Shown here piece by piece: positions 49,936 to 60,720 of a DNA stretch of 64,000 nucleotides (its first letter is position 1; the number at the start of each line of letters is the position of its first letter). Both the position numbers and the translations under genes were made by a program. The stretch is from contig PUQB01000423.1 of NCBI GenBank assembly GCA_003024785.1, forward strand, positions 62,001 through 126,000, in the 5' to 3' direction. This DNA comes from Selaginella tamariscina. Its lineage: Eukaryota; Streptophyta; Lycopodiopsida; Selaginellales; Selaginellaceae. Under the pieces are notes generated by a model. That model was not told the DNA's origin. It did not search any database and saw only the letters and a program-made list of their open reading frames with translations.

Positions 49936-50370
49936 GACCTCAGTGTTGAGGAAATTGAGAAGCCCATATTGGCACCATAGATTCAATGAACTTGCCATCC
50001 TTGACACCGACAATGGGCCAAGAATCCTTGGCACCGAGGAAGGGGCTAAGATTCCTCAGCGTCGAGGATGGGGGCTATGATTCCTTAGCACTAAGGATGG
50101 GCCCTACATTCCTCGGCATCAAAGGATGGGGCTGACAATCCTCTACGCCAACAATGGGGCCCAAAATCCTTGGTGTTGAGGGTGGGGAGAATTCTCAATG
50201 CCAAGGGGCCAAAAGTCCTTGGTTTTGAGGATGGATTGAGAGTCCTTGGTGGTGGGAATGGGACAAGAGTCCTCAGTGTTAAGGATGGGGTAGAATCCTT
50301 GGCACCAAGGTTTTCAATATGTCATAAAATAACAAACCGTGCGCATTTATTCCTTGGCATTGAGGTTTTG
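49936..50370. repeat. minisatellite of ~30-36 bases carrying the palindrome
   Basis: About ten diverged units of the form AAGAATCCTTGGCACCGAGGATGGGGC. The palindromic core (e.g. 50022-50040, 50051-50069, 50079-50098, 50294-50310) is the same as in the 8030-8545 array, but unit length and linker differ. It ends about 70 bases before the ATG that starts the M-c reading. Upstream, at 49404-49440, lie TTAGGGTTT and CTAGGGT motifs. Confidence 0.85.
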
Positions 50371-50436
50371 TTATTTTAATCGTGAATTGCCCTTTGTTTA
50401 GTTATCTATTTCTGTTTTAATTTCTTTTAAGAGAAA

Positions 50437-53400
50437 TGGGGAAGAGATGCACTCAACCACAAGATGACGAAACTCAATCACATGATCAAGCTATATTATC
50501 TATGAATTTTGCAAGGACTCCACTTTCGGACTTGTTAGACAATTTGGAGAGGTAGGGTGGTGAAAACTTGTCACAAATTCCATTAGTATTGTTGAAGTCA
50601 AATGAGCAAGTACATGCAATAGTAAGAAAAATGAGATCTCATCAATTCCTTTAGACAAATGGATACATTAACACAACCAGGCTTTCGTGGTGACCATTAA
50701 AAAAGAATTGACTCCAAAAGAAAGGAAAGAGATAGAACAGCAAATATACTAGGGAGACATATGCAAGTCTTTATGGAACAACGTTGATAGGTACCAAACT
50801 TGGCTATTCTTGCAACATTCTCAATAGGTACTAGACTTGGTTGTTCTTGTAGACAAAACATTTGATGTATGAGATGGTAATCATCACCAACAATGGATGA
50901 GCGTCATCAAGGATGAGGAACCATACTGCTCCAACAAAACATTCCATGTGTTCGTTAAATATCACTTGTTGGAGATAACAAATGCTTCACAAATTGTGCC
51001 ACTAATCTAGGCTCTACGAAGAACAAATGAGTAAGTACATAGTGAGCTTCTTTTTTTTTTTGGATACTAAAGTTTACTATGCTAAGTCTTGGCAACACAT
51101 CACACCCCAACGGAGTTGCCACAAAGATTAAGGTAGTGCAAAAAGTACAATAACTATGACTACTATCTCAAGTTCATCTCTCTAGAAGATAGAAAAATAA
51201 TCGATAAGGAACAACAAAAGTCAAGAGAACCATCTGGAACACTTTCAAAAGTAGCTCATATGTTCATATTATTTAAGGTAAGTTGAATATATGTTTATTT
51301 GTTTTGGAGTTAAAGTAATCCTCAGTGCTAAGGATTTGTTTAATTCAAATTTTCTTAAATATTTTAAATTGCATTCTTTGCAACCTAAATATCAAAGATG
51401 AAAAGAATAGGATCGACATTTGCAAATATTCACAAGGCCAATGTGAAGAAAAACTGAATAACAACTATGGGTAAATACTTCTCAATCATTGACAAAGAAA
51501 TGAATGGCCTAGAATTCATTGAAAAGGTAACATGATTCGATTGGACAATTGCCAGCAACAAGTGCCTAGGGTTAGAGAATTGGACCTTACTTGCTAGATT
51601 GCCCTTACATGCTTTTCACGAAGACCTATTAAATTGAAGAGCAATGTCATTCACATGGTTGATAAAGATTTTAAACAATGACTCATGGTGAGGTGGATGA
51701 ATTGAAAGATGAAGGGAATATACAAAGAAAGGTTGGGTGAAATTATAAAGGACAAAAACAAGGAGGCATGAAAATGCAGAATTTTCTTGAGGAAATAAAG
51801 AAGAAGGCATATGTGGATGATTGGTTCCCATACATATGAAAGGTCTTTGCCATAGAAAAAAATAACCTTTTAAACTACCACATGACACAGGCATATTTGC
51901 CAAATGAAACCAAAGGTTTTTTGATCTAGCAACAAAATGAATCAAATTTCTTATGTACATGCAAGCAAAGCATTTCACCTTCAACTCATAATTGTGTTTG
52001 AAGTTTTTACATAAAATCACCAATAAAGAGATTGAAGATGTGCCTTTATACTTAGATCTTCGTTGTGTGTCGATCGACGAGCTACAATTTTTTAATGAGG
52101 TTGGACTTCCTGAAGGTCAAAAGGCAAGAACCAAGAAGAGAAAGTTGTTGTTGGGTGAGTCAAGTGGTGGCAATGGATCGAGAAAGGGTAAAGGAAAAAT
52201 GAGGAAAAACTATGTGGAGGATGAGTTGTATAATTTTTCTATGACGCCATTGGAGGAGGTAAAGGTTTTGTGCTGCGAAATATATAATATACCCCCAACA
52301 TACCCAAGTTCAAGAAAGGTGTTAAGAAGATTGTATAGTTTCCACAACTAAGCATTGAATAAACATCGTTGCACAGAACAAGGGATATGACTTGGTAGTC
52401 GAAGACTTCCCACTGGCCTTTCCCAACAGCTAGGTAGATTACTAAAAATTGGAACAGAGTCACCAACTTGCATTCTTTGCAAAGATCATTTTCACTTGTT
52501 GTGAGAAATTTTTTCAAATGCAAGGGTTCGTAGTGTTGATCAAATCATGAAATATCATTTGGAACATGCACTCGAAAAACTTTATCATAATCTAGGAAAT
52601 TGGTCTAGCAAATTCCAATTGACAAGACGTGACTTTTTGTCCATCTTATAACCATCTATAACTTGCTCCTTAGAAGGTACATTCTTCACAGTAATTGGCA
52701 AATCTATACCACATACACTTTCACACTAGATTTAATGTAGACTTTCTCACCTATACCTCTGTCATTGCTATTCTGAGTAACAATAAGTACTCTAAATGAT
52801 GTACCTTAATGTTGCTGTTGTATTCCTGTCCATGACGATCCTTGACACCAAGGATTTTTGGTGGCATCCTCAATGCAAAGGACATTAGAAAGAGATCTTT
52901 GGCACTGAGGAATTCTCCTTGTTGTCCTTGGCAATGAGGACATTATCGAGAAATCCTCGATGTTGAGGATCTCTTAGAACCAAAGTTAGACTTTAGGAGA
53001 GAATCGAGAAATCCTCAGTGCTAAGGATTTCTCAGTGCAATCCTTAAAGTCCAATTTTTAGTTAGTGAATTCAATATTCAAGCTTGATTAACTTTAGATG
53101 CCTTTGTGAATGTAATGCGTTGATGTGCGACTGGTCGTGATGGTATGAAGGGGAGATCATGAAGCTATTTCGAACTCACTTCATATACAAACTAAGTGGA
53201 AAACATTAAGTATCAAACTCATTGGATGGAAAATATTGGTATGTCATATGGGCAATAAATATCACTATAACATACTTATTTATTTTATTACATGTGCTAG
53301 GGGTTCAAAAAATCGGTCCCTCTTTTCACCAAGATCTTAATAGCTCTAGCAAAACTCGACGATTACATCCTCAACTTATTCATGGATATTGGGAAATTGT

Positions 53401-53660
53401 TTTTTGTGGAGTTGCAATGGGAAGAAATGTTTTGGGAGTGGACATAAATAAGGTAATTTACTCACATGTGAGAGAGACAATTTTGACAAACCTTCTTAAA
53501 CCCTTGCATTTCAAGTAAACATTTGAGGCAGAGGAAGAGCTAAGAAAGACTTTAAGTAATGGTTTAGAATTTGAGGATGACAAGGATGAGAGTGATAAAA
53601 AGAAAGTTGATGATAGTGACCAAGAAGAGAAACTAGAAAACAAAAAAACATGCATCAAAT
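50437..53660 (+). pseudogene. element M, most complete copy (M-c), with methyltransferase-like C-terminus
   Basis: Broken reading that begins M-G-K-R-C-T-Q at 50437. Blocks shared with M-a in the same order: N-F-A-R-T-P-L-S-D-L-L (50500-50640), K-K-E-L-T-P-K-E-R-K-E (about 50700), L-P-Q-R-L (51115), G-K-Y-F-S-I-I-D (51467), a longer open stretch 51992-52351 with E-D-V-P-L-Y-L-D-L and a K/R-rich segment, C-I-L-C-K-D-H-F-H (about 52470-52500), then after a palindrome-rich stretch (52838-53035) an open stretch 53222-53518 with A-M-G-R-N-V-L-G-V-D-I-N-K. The last block parallels 24114-24449 and suggests the C-terminal half of a beta-class DNA methyltransferase. An acidic tail follows to about 53660. 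The element class is undetermined; multiple stops mean this copy is dead or spliced in ways I cannot see. Confidence 0.55.
52838..53035. repeat. cluster of six dispersed palindromes in M-c
   Basis: Clear copies at 52838-52856 (GATCCTTGACACCAAGGAT), 52951-52970 (AATCCTCGATGTTGAGGATC) and 53011-53028 (ATCCTCAGTGCTAAGGAT), with weaker ones near 52870, 52896 and 52925. They lie between coding-like blocks of M-c, as an intron or spacer would. Confidence 0.85.
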
Positions 53661-55631
53661 AGGAAGTTCAAATAACATAAAGACCAAGAAGTTGAGCAAG
53701 TTCAACAAATAAAAAAGTCCTTTAAGAAGAAAAAAGAAAAGTAGAAGAATGTAGAAGCACAAGAGGGTGCCAACATGTTATGACCCATAAAATGAATCAA
53801 AGAATATTCTCCAAAAAGATATAAGCCATAATATTCTTGAAGAGTTAGACCTAGATCTCGTGGAAGTCGGGTGGTTTGTGAGGGTCTCTAGTTTGTACAT
53901 AGTGGTGCTTAACAATTTGGTATTAGAGGGAGTTCAAAATGAGTGAGTGGTGAGAAGAAGATGATAATACCACCTGTGTGAGATGTTGGACATTGAAAGG
54001 CAAATTGTCCAAGGAGAAATAAGCCTAAGGGCATAACAAGATGCCTAAGAAGCTTCAAGAGATGAAGTGTGGAGAGGAACAAGACTTCTTTAAACCACAA
54101 GGTAGATTTATGTTTGTTCTTGCTCAACATGTAAATTGCATGGCATGAGAGGAGCCACATACACATGTTATTATAGTGGAGGGACGACTTGTGTAGGAGT
54201 GCAGTTTGCCCACGAAGATTGTGCCTCAATTTGAAATTGAGGGCTCAGCTATTACATAAAGCTACAATGCTTGTGTGGAGGAGTTACAGCAGCTGGTGGA
54301 GAGTTACAGCTAGAGGTTGGCAAAACCCAGCTAATGGAAACTTTCTTTCTTGTGGAGCTAGAGCATGTGGATCTTAAGATCCAGTGGAGCACCAAGCACA
54401 TGAAGCTTGAATACAATGGAGTGAAGGACACTCGGTTTGGAACAAAGCTTGAGTCTCCAAATAAGTTTTTCCATTGTCACCTCTAACAAAATTGCTATGT
54501 GAGTTTTCCTTGAGGAGTTTGTTAACATCTTTTTCCCGAGCTACCTCATGGCTTACCACCTGTAAGAGGTGTGGAACATGAGATTGTGTTGGAACAGGGT
54601 ATGAAAAATATTTATTATAAGCCGTTTTGACTGAGCCATGCTAAAGAACAAGAGGTTAAGAGACAAGTGATGGAGCTATTAGAATATGGCTTCATACAAC
54701 TAAGCAAGTCTTCATTTGGTGCATCAGTATTACTTGTTAGGAAGAAAGATGGCACCATGAGGATGTGCAGACTACAAGCAAACAGTGAAGAATAAGATGC
54801 CCATGCCACGTGTGGATACTATCATGGATCATCTTGGTGGAGCTAAAGTGTTCACAAGATAGATTTGCATAGTGGTATCATCAGATTGCTGTGAAGGAGG
54901 CAGATATCTACAAAACTGCTTTCAACACCAGCTTTGAGCATTTTGAATTCATTGTTATGCCATTTGGCTAATAAATGCCTTAGCCACATTCACTTGGTTG
55001 ATGTCTAAGGTGTTTGGTGGCTACTTGCATGACTTTGTGGAGATCTTTCTTAATAATATTCTTATTTACAATAAGAATAAAGGAGCATGTGGAGCATTAG
55101 TGGAGAGTTCTTTAGTTGCTGTGGGAGAACAAACTCTATGGAAAGAAGAGCAAATGTGCATTTACTTAGTGTGAAGTGAAGTATTTGAGTCATATTGTGA
55201 TGCCAAGTGGAGTGAAAATTGATCCACAGAAGGTGGTAGTGGTGGAGCAATGGCCAATTCCTAGCAATGTATAAGAGTTACAAAGTTTTCTTAAGAATGG
55301 CTAGTTATTACTAGCGGTATGTCAAAGATTTATACCAATAAAGCTTCTCCGTTAACTAGGTTCTAAGAAAGGATGTTCCTTTTGAATAAAGTGTTTAGTA
55401 GTTTCTAAGCTTTGAAACAAGCTTTAGTACGTGCACAAGTTTTATGTATTGCAAATCCCTATAAGCCTTATGAGGTATCGTGTGATGCAAGTGGAGTGGC
55501 CATTGGAGCTGTACTTATGCAAAAGGGAAGGCCTATTGCTTATGAGAGTCATACTTTGAATCCTGTAGAGCACCAATACTCAACGTATGTGCAAGAATTA
55601 CTGACCTTTATTAATGCATTACGAGTTTGAA

Positions 55632-58087
55632 CATAGTTACCGCGAAAACTTTTCCGACCTACAAACCCGACCTAGCCGACCTAGGTTGCGACAGTTTAAA
55701 AAAATTCCCGACCTAGGTTGGAGGTTTCAAAAGATAAAAGATAAAGAAATGTAAAAGAAAATAAATTAACATAATTCCAAATACAAAAAAAAATTAACTT
55801 ACATCATAAAAAAATAAAAAACTAATAATCTAACTCGGGCTCAGCCACTTCTTCTTCCATGGTTTCTTCATCATCCTCCTCTTCATGTTCTTCTCCTTCT
55901 ATTGGAGCTTGAGGAGTAGTCACTACTTCAGGATTCATTTCCATATTTTCAAGATAATCTTGTAAATCAACAAGTCTCTGCCACTGAGGTTCAAGTTCAA
56001 GTGCTTCTAAATCAATCTCAGTATATGTGCAACCATCTCGTTCAACACGTTCTAACAAACGTGTGTTTGCATGAATAAAAACCAACATTTTCAAGTTGGA
56101 TGGTAGCAATCGATTACGTCGTTTTGTTTGTATCAAGTTCCAACTACTCCAATTTCTTTCACAAGGAGAAGCACACACTCCTTGGCTCAATAAACGAAGA
56201 GCACACTTTTGTAGCTCTGGCATAGCATTCCCATATCTTTCCCACCAGCTCACACCTGTTCTCATCATCTTTGAACGCCTAGCAGCTTCATCACTCATAC
56301 TAACATTCTCACGTCTTCGAAATTTCCCCCATTGGTTATCAATTTTGTCATAAAGTTCCATATCCCCTTGACAATATCTACGTAAGTATTGAAGCCAATT
56401 TTCAGATGCCATCCCATTCAATGGTGTGATATCCATATATGCAGGATGCACTGCATAAGCTGCTCCATGCAAAATAGAATGCATCATATCCCAACGTGCA
56501 GGTCGTCCACCATGACGTTCCTTCATAATGGCCTTGATGCTTGCTATTTTGTTAGCACACAGTATATGTTCATTAGCAACATTATCTAGTCCTTCCATCA
56601 TACGTTCCATCGCCTCATAAATTAAGCCACTAGTAGTCATCAGCCTCAACACCTTCAAGATTGGAGCAGTTAAAACAAGAATCTCTTGACAACTATCAAG
56701 AAATGCATCATCTAAAATTCGTCGTCGGATGCGCAATCCAGTAGCTGTTTTTGACCATTGTGAAGAGTTCCACTCATCACTAACAACCATCTTCCGTAAA
56801 CCATTCAAAATCTCTGGGTGCATCAGTTGTGAAATCACTATAAACATATATGCAAATCGTGTTTCTGCAGGTTTCAAAAGCTCCCTTGAGCTGAATTTCC
56901 GGAATAAGGCAAGCAACCGTGGCTTTTTTGTAATGTACGAAACAATCTCTGTACAACTTTCTATGATCGGAGTTGCCCAATCCAATCTTCCAATATCCTC
57001 CAATGCCAAATCCAACACATGGCATACACATCGGCCATGTAAGATATGAGGGAATTCTTGTTGCATTAAATTCCCCATAGCCACACAATTTGATGCATTA
57101 TCCGTCACAACTTGCACCACATTTTCCACACCAACTTCCATGATCACTTCTCTCATTTGTTCCCAAAGCCAAGCTCCTGTTTTCTCGACACCACCACTAT
57201 CAATAGCTTTCCAAAAGACGCTACCTTGAATAGATGTCACCATGAAGTTGATTATAGCACGCCTCCGAATATCAGACCATCCATCTGTGACAATGGTGCA
57301 GCCATACTTTGTCCATCCCTCTCGAAATTGACCAAGTTTACGATGAACTTCTTCATATTCTTCCTTAAGATGTCTTGTTCTTAAGGATTCGTAACCAAGT
57401 ACTCGTGCAGAAGCTCCTGGGCCAGCTTCAGAAATTGCTTGCACCATTTTATTCATGCTTCTACTCTTAATGACATTGAATGGAATTGCATTGGCATAAA
57501 AGAACCTCCGAATTGCATTATTCATCAATTTATACTTTTGATCGTTGAGCATACTAGGGACAGTTCCCTCCCCAAAGCTTCTTTTTCTAGATCCAGAAGG
57601 GTTGCTTGTTGTTGAAGGCCCAACTCTATCAGATCCCATGCTTGATGCAGATGCCTCTTGCATATGCCCACTCTGGGCATCTGCTGTTAACTGTGGAAAA
57701 GTAGATCTTGCTGCATTCTTCACATTTTCTGGCACATTTGGTGAATGACAACAATCAATACTATAGCCAGGAACTCCTCCAAGGTGCGCTTTGATCCTTT
57801 GTGGCCCTCCTCCATACTCATTTCCACAAAAATTACATGTCCATCTAGATACACCTTTACCTTTGGCAAATTGCCTTACTTTTTTTACATATTCCCATGC
57901 CCAATCATCCTTCATGATGGTTTGAATGCACAAAAGTCCCTAAATCCTGCTCAAATTGCTAATTTTTTCCTTGCTCCGTTGATTTCTTTAGGGCTTTTTT
58001 TTAGGGCATTTTTTAATTTCCAAACAAATTCCGACCTAGGTCGGAAAAGTTTTAAAAAAACACCGACCTAGGTCAGTGGTAACTATG
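55632..58087 (-). mobile_element. hAT DNA transposon, apparently intact
   Basis: 2456 bases with inverted ends CATAGTTACC (55632) and GGTAACTATG (58087). GTTTGAA lies directly outside both ends (55625-55631 and 58088-58094), seven bases of the expected 8-base hAT target duplication. Subterminal DNA on both sides repeats CCGACCTAGG(TCGG), a likely transposase-binding motif. It encodes one uninterrupted 703-residue transposase on the minus strand. It interrupts the RNase H region of element C and looks by far the youngest element here. Confidence 0.93.
55822..57933 (-). CDS. hAT transposase (BED zinc finger, DUF659, hAT dimerisation)
   Basis: 703 residues in one exon from ATG 57933. A BED-type zinc finger (C32, C35, H49 and a following Cys) lies near residues 30-62. 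The DUF659-type catalytic region carries I-V-T-D-G-W-S-D and V-V-T-D-N-A-S-N, the usual acidic residues, followed by R-C-V-C-H-V-L-D-L-A-L. The C-terminal dimerisation region includes A-S-P-C-E-R-N-W-S (about 588-596). The tail is strongly acidic (E/D-rich, about 673-703). The product cuts and pastes the element in the nucleus. The intact frame suggests recent activity; plant genomes also hold domesticated relatives, but the inverted ends and target duplication make a transposon copy more likely. Confidence 0.95.
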   Translation of the reverse strand: MCIQTIMKDDWAWEYVKKVRQFAKGKGVSRWTCNFCGNEYGGGPQRIKAHLGGVPGYSIDCCHSPNVPENVKNAARSTFPQLTADAQSGHMQEASASSMGSDRVGPSTTSNPSGSRKRSFGEGTVPSMLNDQKYKLMNNAIRRFFYANAIPFNVIKSRSMNKMVQAISEAGPGASARVLGYESLRTRHLKEEYEEVHRKLGQFREGWTKYGCTIVTDGWSDIRRRAIINFMVTSIQGSVFWKAIDSGGVEKTGAWLWEQMREVIMEVGVENVVQVVTDNASNCVAMGNLMQQEFPHILHGRCVCHVLDLALEDIGRLDWATPIIESCTEIVSYITKKPRLLALFRKFSSRELLKPAETRFAYMFIVISQLMHPEILNGLRKMVVSDEWNSSQWSKTATGLRIRRRILDDAFLDSCQEILVLTAPILKVLRLMTTSGLIYEAMERMMEGLDNVANEHILCANKIASIKAIMKERHGGRPARWDMMHSILHGAAYAVHPAYMDITPLNGMASENWLQYLRRYCQGDMELYDKIDNQWGKFRRRENVSMSDEAARRSKMMRTGVSWWERYGNAMPELQKCALRLLSQGVCASPCERNWSSWNLIQTKRRNRLLPSNLKMLVFIHANTRLLERVERDGCTYTEIDLEALELEPQWQRLVDLQDYLENMEMNPEVVTTPQAPIEGEEHEEEDDEETMEEEVAEPELDY

Positions 58088-59321
58088 GTTTGAAGGCATT
58101 ATCTTTATGGTGCAAGTTTTAAGGTGTTTACCAAATCACAAGCCTTTGGTGTATCTGTTCACACAAAAGAGTTAAACTCTCGGTAAGCTCGATGAATGGT
58201 TAAACTCATGAAGTTTAGCGAATTTCCTATTGAGCATCGCACAGGGAAGGCTAACATGGTGGCAAATGCTTTATCACACGTTCAGTAGTTGGAGAATTCC
58301 AAACATGTTTTTTTAATGCATTAACAAGGACGATTAGTGAGTTTAAGTAGGTAGTTTAACATGCTCAAGCACAATACGCCAAGGTGCAGGAGCTCAGAGG
58401 ACAGCTAGAGCCACCATTCTCATTTTAAGATGGAGTTTTGTACTACAATGGCTGTGTGTATCTTCCTCGTGTGGACCATTTGATCAACCAGGTACTATTT
58501 TCATCATGATCACCTGGAGGTTAGTCATTTTCGGGGAGGAAAACGTATGAATTGATCAAGAGGAGGTTCTATTGGAGGAATATGAAAGTTGATATCAGAG
58601 TATTACAAGACTTGTGACACGTGTCAACAAGTAAAGGTGCCCATGGAAAAACTAGGTGGGCTATTAGTTTTATTGCCTATTCCATACAGGTAATGGGGCA
58701 GTATCTCTATGGACTTTGTCACCCATTTGCCAAGGACACAGAGGCAGAATGAATAGGTGTGGGTCATTGTGGATAAGTTGACAAAGTTTATCAAGTTCAT
58801 TTCCTTGCCAAGACAGTTTTTGAGCTGAGGTTAGCAAGTACGAAGGTTCAAGGCAACATGGATGAGGAAGTTAAAGATCTGAGTGTTGAGCTTAACAACA
58901 TTCAGAGTTTGTGCAAGAAAAACTTATAAGCAACTCAGAGCTGAGCTATTAAGTTTGTTAATGAAAACATAAGCTTCTGAAAGTTCTAGGTGGGAGATTA
59001 TGTATATTTTTAAGTGGTATTTGCCAGACATGTAAGGCGGAACACTATTATGGCCTTATAGAAGGGACGCAATGATAAGTTGTCTCTCATATACTCAGGT
59101 CCTTATGAGATTCTAGAGTGTATAGGTAAGGTGCCATATTGACTATGATTGCTAAAAGGAGTGAGGGTGCACCCAGTGTTTCATGTTAACCAGTTAAAGA
59201 AAGTACTCACAAGGAACAAGTCCCAAGTAAATTCTTTGTGAATGTACGAGATTAATAATACATGACTAGTTGAGTAAGTTATATTGCCCTTGAGGACAAG
59301 GACTTGCTAATGGGGGAGGAT

Positions 59322-59440
59322 TGTTAGATCTAAGAGAATTAAAAGCATTTTGGAGAGTAGCATGTGGAGACTAAAGACAGCTTGGAAGAGGTCGGGTGGT
59401 TTTGTGAGGGTCTCTAGTTTATACGTAGTGGTGCCTAACA
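59322..59440 (+). repeat. 3' LTR of element C
   Basis: 119 bases, TGTTAGATC...GCCTAACA, preceded by the polypurine tract. Its last ~50 bases (GTCGGGTGGTTTTGTGAGGG onward) match 53865-53914. Confidence 0.82.
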
Positions 59441-60720
59441 CAACACATAACCTTCAATTCAATCTCTAGAAATCACACAAAAAGAAAAAAGGAAAAAAAA
59501 AACAATTTGTAGAGCTACCATACTTGTACCAAACGTTCCAAACATACTCAACGTACTCAACCTGTACAAGTTGAGTCTGTCAAAAAAGAATTGGCAAACC
59601 CGTTCAGGAATTTAAACCTAAAATAATTAAGAAATGATTAACTAATAATTAATTAACCTTAACACATTTTATTTAAATCAAAAACCACTTCTATAGCACA
59701 TGCATTCTTCCCCTTCCTCTTCGTCTGTATGAGAATCTTAATCATTTTCATCTTCCTTAACAACCTCAGATGTTTCTGCTGCCAAAACACCTTCATCAAA
59801 CAAGTTTCCAAATTTTCCGAATCTTTTATAATATATTAGATCTTTTAAAATATACGAAATCTTTATTATAGTACTTGCACATCTAGCTACTTTGGCCACG
59901 TCCCTTAGTATAAGAAGGGCCTTGCATGGTGTGTTCATCCCAAAAATTACTTAATTTCCGCTTCATCATGCTAATGCAGCAAAAGATTCTATTATTTTAA
60001 AAGATCCAATATAATATAAAAGATTCAGATTATTTTAAAAGATTTTGTATTTGCCTCGAGAATGTTTCACAATCCGTACATGTTTAGGTACGTGTGTTTA
60101 GAAGAATGCTAACAGAGACCCGAATGCGTTTAGGTACAAATATGAGAGCTACTAGTGATGAACTTTCAAATAGAACACAATCATCTAACATGGCACAGTA
60201 CATTGTTCACACAACAAAGACGAAGAAGACTAAGTCCAAAAAAGAGCTAATGAAGGATCCATGAGTGCAATACTATTTTGCAAAATCACTCCTTTGTTTT
60301 TGTACTAATTTATCGCAATTAATACATGTGAATACAACGATTTGAAAATTAGTTTACACATTCGTAAAACGCGATTGTTCAAGCGCTTCTCTTGGAATAC
60401 CTTATATTTGAGAGAGGAACGCGAATACGCTTCAGATCATTCAACATCCATTAACACTCCACCTAACATATTCTTTATATATTTTCATAATCAATTTTCC
60501 TCGTCTGCAAAATACTAGGTGCTAGAATTACCCCAAGTAATCCCTTACTGCCGAGGACATTCCTAGACATGGACAACATGTATAATTTAGGACAAATATT
60601 TTTCCTCTGCGATCTTCAGTGTCGAGGTTAATCAACAGGAACATTCCTGGTTTAATTTGTATGGTTGTGCGATTTGGCGCACAGAGTGCGTACATACAGG
60701 CACAAAATAGTTACTCCCTG
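59441..60720. other. AT-rich remnant downstream of element C
   Basis: No gene I can support. Short AAAAGAT(T/C)-type repeats occur near 59820-60050. Two palindrome-family copies lie near 60545 (CTTACTGCCGAGGACA) and 60622 (TCTTCAGTGTCGAGGTT). Confidence 0.5.

Larger units (their letters stand above)
53841..59440 (+). mobile_element. Ty3/gypsy element C with very short LTRs
   Basis: Parts: a diverged 5' LTR ending ...GCTTAACA at 53914; primer-binding site TGGTATTAGAGG at 53918-53929, close to the initiator-methionine tRNA site TGGTATCAGAGC used by many plant elements; gag remnants (54000-54500); RT (about 54610-55350); RNase H (about 55400-55631, resuming at 58095); integrase (about 58500-58900); C-terminal pol (to about 59230); polypurine tract TGGGGGAGGA at 59311-59320; 3' LTR 59322-59440. 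The LTR of about 119 bases is unusually short. It is an old fossil with well over ten breaks. A hAT element splits its RNase H region. Confidence 0.85.

Noticed and set aside
50170-50379. 69-residue open frame with repeated V-L-G/E-D-G units
   Set aside because: It is a translation of the 30-36-base palindrome minisatellite and not a gene.
59738-59938. 66-residue minus-strand frame downstream of element C
   Set aside because: No domain and no copy elsewhere in the window; could be a transposase remnant but not supportable.
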